Part shown: piece after piece, positions 45,220 through 54,112 of the stretch
Layout of the letters: each line of letters opens with the position of its first letter
Numbering within the stretch: position 1 is the stretch's first letter
Assembly: GCA_007741555.1 (NCBI GenBank)
Contig: CP036526.1
Span: 4,216,001-4,280,000 of the forward strand
DNA: 64,000 nucleotides
From: Stieleria marina
GTDB lineage: Bacteria > Planctomycetota > Planctomycetia > Pirellulales > Pirellulaceae
Direction: 5' to 3'
The notes under the pieces: generated by a model
What the model saw: only the letters and a program-made list of their open reading frames with translations
What the model was told of the DNA's origin: nothing
Database searches by the model: none
Translations under genes and position numbers: made by a program

Positions 45220-46595
45220 TCGGCGGACTGCTCCTGCGTTGCCATGTAGACAATGGGGTACGGCATACGCTTGCTGGCGGATTTGATTTCGCCACGGGAT
45301 GGTTGGCCGGTGTGCCACGCCACGATCCAGCGCCGGTCTTTGCGAAGGATCTGACTTCGCAGCACTCGTGCAAAATCCGGATCGATGCCCGTCTCTTCGT
45401 TGCCGAACAAATCATCCCCAATCAAACGCACGACCGGTTCCAATCGGTCCCCTGCCAAATCAATCGCATCGCTTGCTTCTTCACTGGACCACACCTCGCT
45501 CCAAACCGCGCGTAGCCGTTCGTTTTCGACCAACGTTTCTTTCAAGATCTGCCGGACCAGTGCTCGCGCGGCTGGATCGCTGGCCAGATCGTCCGCCACT
45601 TTTCCCATTTCGCGTCGTACCGCCCGGTTAGTTGCCACATCGGCCAAAATCCTTTGGATCGCGGTGACGATGTCGTCCATTTTCGCTTCGATAACCGGCA
45701 CCGCTTCGTTCTGCACGAATCGCTTCCATTCCTCCTGGACCAATCCTTTCTGCGGCAGAGGCGTCTTGTCGTAAACCGCTCGCCATCCAAACCGCCACAA
45801 CGATGCGCGGTTCCAAATCTCACGCCCGATCTCTTCCGCGGGCGGTTGCCCATGCTTGCGAACGATCGGCATGATTTCTCGCTTGGCAAGCGGAATCAGC
45901 CGATCCGATACAATCTCGTCGTTCAATCGTTCGGCCAACGCATCGATCTCGGCTCGGTGGTTTTCGACCGCGACTCGAAACTCTTCTTCGATCACCGGCA
46001 TCGATCGCTTGATACTCTGCTGGACCAGCGGAACAAACGCCGCCGACAAATCGTCGCCGTGCTGTGACATCGCCGACGCAATGCGTTCTTGGATTCGCGC
46101 TCGTTTCTCTGGGGGCAGCATCGTCGTGACGACTTCTTCCAAACTGCCACTGCTACGGTACTGGTACAAATCACATTCATCGATTGGGACTGAGTGTGAA
46201 TACCACGTCAGCTGAACCTGAGCCCCGGAGCCGGAACCAAGTCCACGATCGCCAAGGTTAGGGGCCTTTGGGGTCGATCCGTCGCCGCTTGCCCTTTCAT
46301 CCGACTTATCGCTGATTCGTCCGCTGACGTATCCGACTTGTCGCCAAACGCCTGCATCATCCTGGTAAAAGATTGGATCGTTGATTTCGGCTCCCCGAGA
46401 GCGATCGGCCACGGTAACTCGCTCCGCCGGGCCCCTCCAAAAACTGATCAGCGACGACGTTTTCGATCGAGGCGCAGGGCTATCGTTTGCATGCGTATCG
46501 CGGGAGAGCGAGCTGGATTTCAGTGCGAACGCCGCCCCCAGAATTGCGAGCAGCCAAAAAGCGATTCCGACTTTGCGTTTGATAAATCGGCTCAT
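45216..46595 (-). CDS. Membrane-anchored helical partner of the Mla-like ABC protein
   Basis: About 459 residues from ATG 46595; TTG at 46616 is an alternative. One N-terminal membrane helix (VGIAFWLLAILGAAFALKSS) is followed by a segment of about 90 residues that may be a divergent MCE domain (GAEINDPIFYQDDAGVWRQ then VGYVSG), and a long alpha-helical region (160-420) with many charged residues. Overlap with the ABC gene (ATGA) shows tight coupling. By position it would take the place of MlaD as periplasmic tether; that is inference and the MCE assignment is weak. Confidence 0.75.
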   Translation of the reverse strand: MSRFIKRKVGIAFWLLAILGAAFALKSSSLSRDTHANDSPAPRSKTSSLISFWRGPAERVTVADRSRGAEINDPIFYQDDAGVWRQVGYVSGRISDKSDERASGDGSTPKAPNLGDRGLGSGSGAQVQLTWYSHSVPIDECDLYQYRSSGSLEEVVTTMLPPEKRARIQERIASAMSQHGDDLSAAFVPLVQQSIKRSMPVIEEEFRVAVENHRAEIDALAERLNDEIVSDRLIPLAKREIMPIVRKHGQPPAEEIGREIWNRASLWRFGWRAVYDKTPLPQKGLVQEEWKRFVQNEAVPVIEAKMDDIVTAIQRILADVATNRAVRREMGKVADDLASDPAARALVRQILKETLVENERLRAVWSEVWSSEEASDAIDLAGDRLEPVVRLIGDDLFGNEETGIDPDFARVLRSQILRKDRRWIVAWHTGQPSRGEIKSASKRMPYPIVYMATQEQSAE

Positions 46596-46814
46596 AAATT
46601 GCAACACGAGTAACAAGGGCGGACAAACGCGGCCGTGATCCGATGCGTTTGGCGGTTAAACATCAGAGGCGACTTTGATACGCTAACGGGGCGCCATCCA
46701 TCGCAAGACGGCAAATATATTGACGCTGATGGCTCGCGGGGAGTATCGGCGATCTCGTGGATGGTGCAATAGAGCAGTTTTTTTGTAACGGATTTGTATC
46801 CCGGAGTCAGCCGA

Positions 46815-47882
46815 GTGGTCGATCAACCCAACGTCGCGAAACACACCTTCAAAGAGGGCGTCACGGAATTCTGGGATTGGTACGAACAGGTCGCTCAGCG
46901 TTTTTACGAAACCATCGAAAGCGGCCAGTGCGAATCGCTGACCAATGAAACCGTCGATTTCATGGAAATCCATCTGCCGGCAATGAGCTGGGTGTTCGGT
47001 CCCGGCGAAAACGGCGGGCATTCGTTTACGCTTTCCGGCGAAGGGGTGCTGCCCAAGCAGTTGCTGGCCCAGTACTGGCAATCTCGCGCCAAAGAAATTC
47101 CCGGCTGGACGTTCTACGGTTCCCGCCAGAGCTGTAGCGTCGATGATTTGAAATCGATGGCGATCGCCGTCACGGATCAGGAGCAAGTTGATTCCGAGAC
47201 ATTCTTAATCCAGACCGACGTCGATGACGAAGAACAACTGATTGACATCGTGGCATGGCACCCGGCGTTGGCGATCGTTCCGCAAGAACACCACTATCAA
47301 ATTTTGTTCCTGTTGCTCGATGAAGCCCTGGGTGAATTCGGGACTCAGAATTGGCTGGGCGAAATCAAGATCCAACCCATCGACGAAGGAGTCGAAACGC
47401 GGCCACTGGTTCAATTGCCGGAGTTCATCGAACAGGTCAACCGCTACCACAAGTGGGAAAAGCTGCCTCCCCTAGAAACGTTTACCTTGTACCGAATCGA
47501 AGAACAACGCGAAGGACCACGAGGCGATACGATTGTCGGCACCAGCGTGATCCCCAATGTGATCGGCAAGTACATTCATCATCAGGGCAAGTTGCCCGAA
47601 GATCCGTTGGAAGGCACCGGCGCTCGTTTGGCATATCTATCGATCGATGGCGATGTCTTTCCCGAAGGCCAGCAGAGCGATGTTCGTGGCAACATCGAAG
47701 ACGCCTTGGACGAAGCGTTAGAAAAAGAACAAAGCGGCCGAACGCTTGGCGGCGCCTTTGGCACCGAAATGGCCTACATCGATTTGTTGTTGGTCGACGG
47801 CGACAATAGTGCCGACATTGTCCGCCAGACTCTCAAACGCATTCAGCTGGACGGCAAATCCAACCTGCACTACTTCGCGTAG
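46815..47882 (+). CDS. Hypothetical soluble protein
   Basis: About 355 residues from GTG 46815, which has GGAG at 46803-46806; TTG 46794 opens the frame but has no good ribosome-binding site. Acidic, soluble, no signal peptide. It opens with KEGVTEFWDWYEQVAQRF and has LPAMSWVFGPGENGGHSFTL, suggesting a conserved N-terminal domain of about 130 residues, and a second region ending in DVRGNIEDALDEALEKEQSG. Family not recognised with confidence. Monocistronic by layout. Confidence 0.75.
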   Translation: MVDQPNVAKHTFKEGVTEFWDWYEQVAQRFYETIESGQCESLTNETVDFMEIHLPAMSWVFGPGENGGHSFTLSGEGVLPKQLLAQYWQSRAKEIPGWTFYGSRQSCSVDDLKSMAIAVTDQEQVDSETFLIQTDVDDEEQLIDIVAWHPALAIVPQEHHYQILFLLLDEALGEFGTQNWLGEIKIQPIDEGVETRPLVQLPEFIEQVNRYHKWEKLPPLETFTLYRIEEQREGPRGDTIVGTSVIPNVIGKYIHHQGKLPEDPLEGTGARLAYLSIDGDVFPEGQQSDVRGNIEDALDEALEKEQSGRTLGGAFGTEMAYIDLLLVDGDNSADIVRQTLKRIQLDGKSNLHYFA

Positions 47883-48184
47883 CCGCGACGCAGCACCCCA
47901 GCACGATTCCGCGGCATCGGCCCGGTCGCGTTGATTCTGATGCATTCGCAGCAGAGCGCATTCTTGCTTTCGGCCTTGCTTCCGACGACGACCGCAGCAG
48001 CTTCCGCGCGGCGGATTTTGCTCTCTGCACGGCTCTTTTTTACTCACTGCGTGGATATTCAGGCTCTCTGTGCGACGTTTTTTTCGATCCCCCCTCTCGA
48101 CTCCCCCCGCAGAAGGAAAACGTGACCTAGTGTTTTTTTGGTGCACATCCACTACGTCATTTTCCTCCGCAGAAGTCCAATTCG
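47883..48184. other. 302-bp intergenic region
   Basis: Between two same-direction genes. It contains a pyrimidine-rich stretch (TTTTTT near 48033 and 48079) but no GC-rich hairpin next to it. No convincing gene. A promoter for the membrane protein that starts at 48185 is likely. Confidence 0.45.
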
Positions 48185-49975
48185 ATGGGTTATACCGGTC
48201 ATACCTCGACGCCGCCTCGATCAATTCGCGTCATCCTTGGCGCCAAGATCGCGCTCGCATGCATGTTCTTTGGCAGCACCATGCTGACCAACCGATACCA
48301 CAGCGCCCTTTCGATGAAAGACGCGCCGGTCGAAATGGAGTGGCAACAGCTAGCCGACCAAGGTTTGACCGACAATTCGTTCGTTACTCTGACCGACGTG
48401 CAGCTGAAGCAAGCGGACGACAATTCGTTTGATCAGTTCATGGACCAATTTGGCGTTGATGCGGACACCGAAGAAATCGAAGCCCAGTTTGCCGCTGCCA
48501 TGGAAGACATGGACGCAGCGGAAGTCTTTGCGATGTCCATGGCACCGATTCAAGTGATCCCGATCGGCGCGGACCCGAATTCGACTCGTGAATTGATCGC
48601 CATTCCTCGCAACGAAGCTTGGATGACGGAAGCCGAGTACCAGCTGGATGAATACGGCACCCTGTCCGGCTACGTCAGTTCGTTTAGCGGCGACGAAATT
48701 GCGAAGGCGATGGTCAAACTGTTTGACGTCGAAGACGCAGTCTTAGAAGAACGACTCGCCGGTGCCGAAAAAGTCTACGTCCTGCAACCGATGCGTGAAC
48801 CGCTAGACAAATCACAAGCGTCAACGAATTTTTGGTTCTGCGGGCTTGGTGTCTCGTTTGGTTTGATCCTCTGTTGCAGCGGCGGACCGTCGGCATTGTG
48901 CTGTGTCTTTTTCATGCTGCCTTCGCTGATTAGTCTGCTGGGCTATCCGATGCGATACGGCCGCGGCGGAAACTTTGCCAAACTGGTCTACCTAATCATC
49001 GGCGGCGCATTGGCAGGCGTCGGCTATCAATTCCTGATTGCGGAAGGACAGCTTGGACAACCCAACGGTAACCCGTTCATGCACGCGATCGGATTCGTCG
49101 CACTGTTCGTTGGTTTTGGAGCCATGCTCAGCGTTCCGACTCAGATTCTTTGTCGCAAACTAGCAGCCAGCGTCGAACCGCCATCGAACCGAAAAGCCAG
49201 CAAGCGACTGTCCTACGAAGCCGCTTGTTCACTGACGCCCCCCGAACCCGAAGAAGACGCCGTTACCCCCGCATACATCATGCGGACGCAGACCAACGCA
49301 GCCGACGCGCTTCTGGACAGCACCGGCAATTCCGCCGACACACAGTCGACGTCCACACAGTCGACGTCCACGAGTGCTTCGGCAGAGAACGCTGTCGATC
49401 CCACCACGTATTTCGACAGCAAGCTGACGGAAGCCGACGCGTATTCGTTGGATGATGAATTGCAATCGATTTCGGATTCGCTGGCTCCGCTTGGCTTTGC
49501 CTCGCCGCTCGCGATCCAGTGGAATCATCAAGGACAAACGACGCCAACATTGATTCAACTGGGCTGCGAAAACATGGTCGTCTGCGATGTGGAGATGATC
49601 AAAGGCGACGCCTACACGCGTCTGGTGAGTGTCTTGCACGATGGCATTGCCGTCATCACCCTGTCCAAAGGCTATCCGGTCAAACAAGATCAACGACTCG
49701 GGACCAGCGGCTACTACAGCGTCGCGGACAGCCATCAGCCGATCGACATGATCGGAATGCACCTGCAAGAAACCGTCAGCAAGGCCGAAAAACGAAACAC
49801 TTCGGTCGTGCTGATCGACACGTGCGAAGTCCAACACGCTTGTCATTTCGGTCGTCGAGTATTGGCCGAGATCCAATCGCAATACGGCGAGATCGATCAA
49901 GAAGTCGCGAGCAAGAATTACGGCCGTTTCAATGTTCCGGCCAAACGCGTTATCGGCGAGCTAACGACCGCGTAA
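48185..49975 (+). CDS. Multi-domain membrane protein, unknown function
   Basis: A 596-residue protein. One helix near the N-terminus (VILGAKIALACMFFGSTML), an acidic soluble part (about 45-210) with DDNSFDQFMDQFGVDADTEE, then four helices at about 218-330 (CGLGVSFGLILCCSGGPSA, GFVALFVGFGAMLSVPTQ and others). A Ser/Thr-rich repeat (two tandem 15-base copies encoding QSTST near 49340-49369) precedes a C-terminal soluble domain of about 180 residues. That last domain has an alternating beta pattern (VCDVEMIKGDAYTRLVSVLH). No catalytic motif recognised. Confidence 0.75.
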   Translation: MGYTGHTSTPPRSIRVILGAKIALACMFFGSTMLTNRYHSALSMKDAPVEMEWQQLADQGLTDNSFVTLTDVQLKQADDNSFDQFMDQFGVDADTEEIEAQFAAAMEDMDAAEVFAMSMAPIQVIPIGADPNSTRELIAIPRNEAWMTEAEYQLDEYGTLSGYVSSFSGDEIAKAMVKLFDVEDAVLEERLAGAEKVYVLQPMREPLDKSQASTNFWFCGLGVSFGLILCCSGGPSALCCVFFMLPSLISLLGYPMRYGRGGNFAKLVYLIIGGALAGVGYQFLIAEGQLGQPNGNPFMHAIGFVALFVGFGAMLSVPTQILCRKLAASVEPPSNRKASKRLSYEAACSLTPPEPEEDAVTPAYIMRTQTNAADALLDSTGNSADTQSTSTQSTSTSASAENAVDPTTYFDSKLTEADAYSLDDELQSISDSLAPLGFASPLAIQWNHQGQTTPTLIQLGCENMVVCDVEMIKGDAYTRLVSVLHDGIAVITLSKGYPVKQDQRLGTSGYYSVADSHQPIDMIGMHLQETVSKAEKRNTSVVLIDTCEVQHACHFGRRVLAEIQSQYGEIDQEVASKNYGRFNVPAKRVIGELTTA

Positions 49976-50062
49976 CTTCTTTGCCGCGTCGCCGACCAAA
50001 TACGCGGTGACGCTGGTTCTCGAAATCGCTGTCTCGTTCGGCGATCGTGCGCTCTTGGCCCG

Positions 50063-50512
50063 TCAATGGTCGTGAACGATCTGCTCCACTTCGCCGCTGG
50101 CATCGAAGGACACAACGACGTGGCACCAAGTCGATGCCGAATAGACCCACCGACTCCCCGCTGGGTCGTTCGTGACCGACGAAGGTGGCCCCAGAATGGA
50201 TTCGACCTCGGCAAAATTCGCGCCCGGCTGCACGCGGTTTAGACGATAGGGCGAAACGCAATGTCCCTCCATCATAAGATACGGCATCGCCAGCACCCCC
50301 AGGCTCAACATCACCGCAAATAAAACGCCCCAACCACGGCTATCCCGTTTACTTGCCGTCGCGCCGACAACGCCGACCCAGCAAAACCACGCCACCAACG
50401 GACCATAGGGATAGGCGTCCAAGCAAAGCCAAAAACTAGTAGCAGCGACGGTGACCAACACAAAAAGCGAGGTCAACGAAAACTGCTTGGCAATGCTTGG
50501 CGAATCATCCAA
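50063..50512 (-). CDS. Membrane protein with BamE/SmpA-like C-terminal part
   Basis: A 149-residue protein from TTG 50512, supported by AGGAG about ten bases upstream. Its N-terminus QFSLTSLFVLVTVAA is a recurring planctomycete membrane motif; two to three helices follow up to residue 85. The last 60 residues (VQPGANFAEVESILGPPSS, WVYSASTWCHVVVSF) resemble the small BamE/SmpA-like fold, with the G-x-x-x-x-x-V and L-G-P pattern. Whether it is a lipoprotein-like assembly factor cannot be said. Convergent with the 596-residue membrane gene, and 58 bases beyond the transglutaminase gene. Confidence 0.72.
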   Translation of the reverse strand: MDDSPSIAKQFSLTSLFVLVTVAATSFWLCLDAYPYGPLVAWFCWVGVVGATASKRDSRGWGVLFAVMLSLGVLAMPYLMMEGHCVSPYRLNRVQPGANFAEVESILGPPSSVTNDPAGSRWVYSASTWCHVVVSFDASGEVEQIVHDH

Positions 50513-50569
50513 CCGGCAGCGAGCTCCTGAGACATTTGCGGGGCGCTGCAGCGAGTCCGACGCGTAACA

Positions 50570-51400
50570 CTAAGCGGTCGATACCGCCGAGTTACCTTGA
50601 TTTGCGTCGTTGATTGATCCCGCCGTAGCCCAGACAGTGCTTGACTTCAAAACAGCATCGCCGGTCAGCGTCGCAAATGCAACATCCGCCGCGTCGCGTC
50701 CAGTCGCGATCCGAACCAAACCTTTCGTTTCAGCAAGCTTGGTAGGGTCGAACAGGTACCAGTTCCCATCCAAAAACGCTTCCATAAAACCATGGAAATC
50801 GGGCGGCTGCAAATCCACCGCGTAGCCCGACACATAGCGAGCAGGAATGCCCAAACCACGGCAAAGCGAAATCGCCAAATGAGCGTAGTCGCGGCAAACA
50901 CCGGTTCGCTGCAGCAACACATCCGCGGCGGTCGTAGTCGACGTCGTGCTTCCGGGCGTGTAATCCAAGTGAGTATTGACCCAATCGCAGATCGCCTGCA
51001 CACGCTGAAAGCCCCGCGGTACCTGCCCAAATTCTTCAAAGGCAAAGCGTCCCAGCAGGTCGCTCTCGCAATAGCGACTGGGGTTCAAATAGGTCAGCAC
51101 GTCAGACGGGACCTGCGCGATGTTTGATTCCTGGACATCCAACTGCATTTCGATATCCGGCGTCAACTCAACCGTCGCGTTGTACTGGATTTTCAGTGTG
51201 CACGGATCAACGACGACACGCTGCAATCGATTGCCATCCAAACCAACCACGCAGTCTTCGACGTTCTGCATCGGGTCAAACGTGTACGTCTCTTGCTCAA
51301 TTCGCTGATGGTTTGTTTGACCGACGGCAATCTTAAAGAGAAACACCGTGGATCGACGGACTTCGTAAATCAGCTCGCTGCCGACATCGATTTTTGTCAT
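50570..51400 (-). CDS. Transglutaminase-like cysteine protease (Anbu-associated)
   Basis: A 276-residue protein with a beta-rich N-terminal domain (about 1-95, typical bacterial transglutaminase N-region) and a transglutaminase core. The catalytic triad is intact: C169 in GVCRDYAHL, H203 in FHGFMEAFL and D218 in WYLFDPT. Such proteins are commonly encoded beside Anbu, together with alpha-E and ATP-grasp genes that are absent here. It lies 82 bases downstream of the Anbu gene, same strand. Likely a protease or amide-transfer enzyme acting with it; substrate unknown. Confidence 0.9.
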   Translation of the reverse strand: MTKIDVGSELIYEVRRSTVFLFKIAVGQTNHQRIEQETYTFDPMQNVEDCVVGLDGNRLQRVVVDPCTLKIQYNATVELTPDIEMQLDVQESNIAQVPSDVLTYLNPSRYCESDLLGRFAFEEFGQVPRGFQRVQAICDWVNTHLDYTPGSTTSTTTAADVLLQRTGVCRDYAHLAISLCRGLGIPARYVSGYAVDLQPPDFHGFMEAFLDGNWYLFDPTKLAETKGLVRIATGRDAADVAFATLTGDAVLKSSTVWATAGSINDANQGNSAVSTA

Positions 51401-51482
51401 TGGGGTAGTTCCGATCGAACGGAGAAAATGAAGTGGTTAGAAAAGTTTGTATGCACCACGGCCGCCGCCGCGAACCGCCAAA

Positions 51483-52205
51483 TCATTGAACCGGGAACAA
51501 CGATTCGGCCCAATCCATCGGCGTTGCTTTGAGCGCGCTGGCCATGCTCTGCGACCACCATTCCAGCGCCGAGTGCAACTCTTGCTCGGTGAAGCGTCGA
51601 AAAATCGGCTCACTGCTTGCCGCCGTCATCACAGCAACGTCCACCGGGCAGTCAACATCCGTCACACTCGATCGGGTTGCGTCAAAGGCCAGCAGTGCCA
51701 GCGTCAGAGCTTCCTTCAAGGGCGTTTCATAAGTCAACAACCGATCCAACACGGGTTTGCCGTACGGTGTTCGGCCAATGATAAAGTAAGGCAGATCGAC
51801 CGCAGCCTCGACCCAATTTCCTTCCGGGTAAACATAGAAAAGCTGTGGTTCGGCATCGTCGGGCAGCCGTCCGCCAATGATTGCGTGAAGATTGAACGCG
51901 TGGCCCGTCGCCGCCAGCGATGGGCCGTCTTCCGTCTTCACACGCCGGAGCTCTTCCCCAAACAAGTTGGCGACCTGATACAACCGCGAAACGGGCTGCT
52001 CGATCTGACGAAGCGTTTCGTCCAAATAGATGACCGTCTTATCGCGAACGGATCTGAGTCCACTGGTCATCGTAAAGACGACGTCGCCAGCATGCTGCAG
52101 TCCCGCCAACTTTTGCTTGTTGGACTGCTCGCTGCCCTTCACGATCCGCGTGTCAGCCAGGGCAACGATCCCTTCGCGAACTTTGATCCCAATACAGAAT
52201 GTCAT
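51483..52205 (-). CDS. Anbu-type proteasome-like peptidase
   Basis: A 240-residue Ntn-hydrolase. The N-terminus MTFCIGIKVREGIVALADTR fits the Anbu (ancestral beta-subunit) family, with Thr2 as likely nucleophile after Met removal. GDVVFTMTSGLRSVRD and the DTRI and FIIGRTPYGKPVLDR segments are also typical. Length agrees with the family (about 240-250). Anbu forms proteasome-like oligomers. The next gene is its usual transglutaminase partner. A good candidate for a peptide- or protein-clearing unit. Confidence 0.9.
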   Translation of the reverse strand: MTFCIGIKVREGIVALADTRIVKGSEQSNKQKLAGLQHAGDVVFTMTSGLRSVRDKTVIYLDETLRQIEQPVSRLYQVANLFGEELRRVKTEDGPSLAATGHAFNLHAIIGGRLPDDAEPQLFYVYPEGNWVEAAVDLPYFIIGRTPYGKPVLDRLLTYETPLKEALTLALLAFDATRSSVTDVDCPVDVAVMTAASSEPIFRRFTEQELHSALEWWSQSMASALKATPMDWAESLFPVQ

Positions 52206-52578
52206 TAATGTCGTCGCAAAAGAGATGAGTGCTGCTGCAAGTCAAAATGGTGAAGCTGTGCGGCTGAAACCAAAGTACGGGCAGGAGCGGTAGTTTGTGA
52301 ATTGAACGATTCGTACAAAGTCCAGCAAATCACGTGCCGAAGTAGGGCAGGCACCAGAAGGATTTCGAACAGGTTCGCTGCAGCGCAGGCTAAGTCTTTT
52401 TCTAAGCCGGGGTCAACTGTTAGCGGAAAGACGCGAGCCGTCCGGTACGCCAAAAACCGGATGGCGTGCGACCTGCCGCTAAGAAATACAATCTTCCAAA
52501 AGCGCGGCAACCGACCAAACTGGAGCAGCACCCATCAATCCGTACACCACCGCCTGCCGCCGTATCGACGAAGACGAC
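52206..52578. other. 373-bp intergenic region with a large hairpin
   Basis: Between the VOC gene (ending at 52579) and the Anbu gene start. It contains the hairpin at 52420-52482 and, toward 52205, the promoter region for Anbu. Short ORFs here have no support. Confidence 0.5.
52420..52482. repeat. Palindromic element, possible REP-like hairpin
   Basis: Outer arms TTAGCGG (52420-52426) and CCGCTAA (52476-52482) enclose an inner stem of 14 positions (52432-52445 with 52457-52470, one mismatch and two G-T pairs) around an 11-base loop containing AAAAA. It lies between two leftward genes. No T-run, so it is not a standard terminator. Its compact palindromic form suggests a dispersed intergenic repeat of this lineage; that is inference. 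Confidence 0.7.
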
Positions 52579-52983
52579 CTAGCCGGCAATTGGTTCGTTG
52601 AAGTAATAGCACAAACCATCGGGCGCAACGACAAAGAAGACATTGAACTTCTTGCCATCGCGTTCGTCGATGCGAGTGTTACCGATATCAATACCGTTTG
52701 ATTTCAATTGCGTTTTGATACCGTCCAGATCGTTGACGCGGATCGCGGCACCTTCTTGGGCCGGGTCGCCACCATTGACTGCGAAACCGATTTGAACGTG
52801 ATCTCGCTCCAAGATGACGGATGGATTAGGCGACTTGCGACGTTCGACTTCGATCATCCCGAAGTGCTTGCAGTACCAGGCCGCAGCGGCATCTAGGTCC
52901 GTGACGGGCAACGCGAGCACGTCGTCTTTGTACGGAGACGCTGATTGAAACGTTGGTCGATCATTCATCGTAGATTCTGCCAT
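52579..52983 (-). CDS. VOC (glyoxalase/bleomycin-resistance) family protein
   Basis: A 134-residue protein from ATG 52983, with GAGG nine bases upstream. The betaalphabetabetabeta pattern is visible: VLALPVTDLDAAAAWYCKHF then PSVILERDHVQIGFAV, and a second half AAIRVNDLDGIKTQLKSNG and FVVAPDGLCYYFNE. Family members are metal-dependent (glyoxalase I, dioxygenases) or bind hydrophobic drugs. Glu in CYYFNE may be a metal ligand but an early His is not evident, so activity is uncertain. Substrate unknown. Confidence 0.85.
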   Translation of the reverse strand: MAESTMNDRPTFQSASPYKDDVLALPVTDLDAAAAWYCKHFGMIEVERRKSPNPSVILERDHVQIGFAVNGGDPAQEGAAIRVNDLDGIKTQLKSNGIDIGNTRIDERDGKKFNVFFVVAPDGLCYYFNEPIAG

Positions 52984-53044
52984 TCGAGCGGCCTCGCGGA
53001 ACAAATTGGAGTTGGACGTCTTCCTTCAAACGGCTTGCTGGCGA

Positions 53045-53857
53045 CTATGCGAGCGCGGCTTTCATGTTTTCCATGCTTTGTGTCACCAGCGTTTCGACGC
53101 CGGGATCGTAATCAAACACTTCAACGCTGACCCAGCCGTCGTAGGCGATGTCCTGCAGTGCCTTGAAGATTGGTGCAAAGTCGACGTCTCCCATTCCAGG
53201 TCCCTGGCGATTGGGATCGTTGGCGTGGAAGTGCAACATCGCGTCGGCATTGTCGCGAATCAACTGATCGATCGGTGTCGATTCAGTGCTCATCGCTTTG
53301 ACATCCAAGTGCAACTGAATAGTTGGGCTGTCGATCATCGCTTGCAGCTGTCGCGCCTCGGCAGCCGTATTTAGAAAATTGCCTTCTTGCGGTCCGAGCG
53401 GCTCCAGTGCGATCTGAACGCCGCATTCTTCCAACACCGGCACGATAGCCTGAAGAGTCTCGGCGGCGTTTTGCATCGCGCTGTCCATGCTTTGACCGCT
53501 TGGCAGATTCCGCTGCTGAGGCGATCCCAACACCATGACTTTCCCTTCCAAATCGCGGCACAACTTGGCCAGTTCACCCAAGTACTGGGATGTTTTTGTA
53601 CGCACGGCACTGTCGTCGGTCGTTAGGTGCAGGCCTTCGGTTTTGGCCAGCAACCAATGCAATCCGATCACCTCGAATCCTGCCTCCAACACGGTGTCGC
53701 GATATCGCTTTCGATCCTCCGCCGAGTAGCTAAAAATATCGTCGGTCAGCATAAACGGAGCCACTTCCCAGCCCGTGTATCCAGCGTTCTTGGCGTATTC
53801 GAGCGATTTGTCCAAAGGCCAGTCGCCGAAGGTTTCGTTGCAGATGCCAAATTTCAT
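53045..53857 (-). CDS. Sugar-phosphate isomerase/epimerase-like protein
   Basis: A 270-residue TIM-barrel protein from ATG 53857 (MKFGICNETFGDWPLDK); the frame stays open to 54289 but that part is upstream of the natural start. It fits the AP-endonuclease-2/xylose-isomerase-like family: YTGWEVAPFM, VIGLHWLL, VMVLGSPQQRN, IALEPLGPQEGNF and IQLHLDVKAMSTEST, with HFHANDP and VSVEVFDYDP late in the chain. Glu, His and Asp in these strands would bind the metal. Typical length for the family. Probably acts on a sugar or sugar acid; the substrate is not apparent. Confidence 0.88.
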   Translation of the reverse strand: MKFGICNETFGDWPLDKSLEYAKNAGYTGWEVAPFMLTDDIFSYSAEDRKRYRDTVLEAGFEVIGLHWLLAKTEGLHLTTDDSAVRTKTSQYLGELAKLCRDLEGKVMVLGSPQQRNLPSGQSMDSAMQNAAETLQAIVPVLEECGVQIALEPLGPQEGNFLNTAAEARQLQAMIDSPTIQLHLDVKAMSTESTPIDQLIRDNADAMLHFHANDPNRQGPGMGDVDFAPIFKALQDIAYDGWVSVEVFDYDPGVETLVTQSMENMKAALA

Positions 53858-54112
53858 ATCGTTGGAACTCAAGCAGTGGTGGGACGTTAGCGAAAGTGAG
53901 AGTGGAAGCCGGATTGTAGCCCGGCGAACGTCAGGTTTGCAGCGGGGAGACGGATGTGATGAATCGAGAACCAAGATGCAGTGTTCCAAAAGCAAATCCG
54001 TTCGCACAGAGACAGCCATTTCGTCGGTCGTTGTTGCCGTACACTGTCGGTTTCGCAAACAGTCTCTCCCTGGCCCATTTGCGGCCGATTCCCCTTCGCG
54101 GTGGTACACAAG

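Noticed and set aside
52420-52482. Possible integron attC site
   Set aside because: No core-site consensus and no integrase gene; the palindrome alone is not enough.
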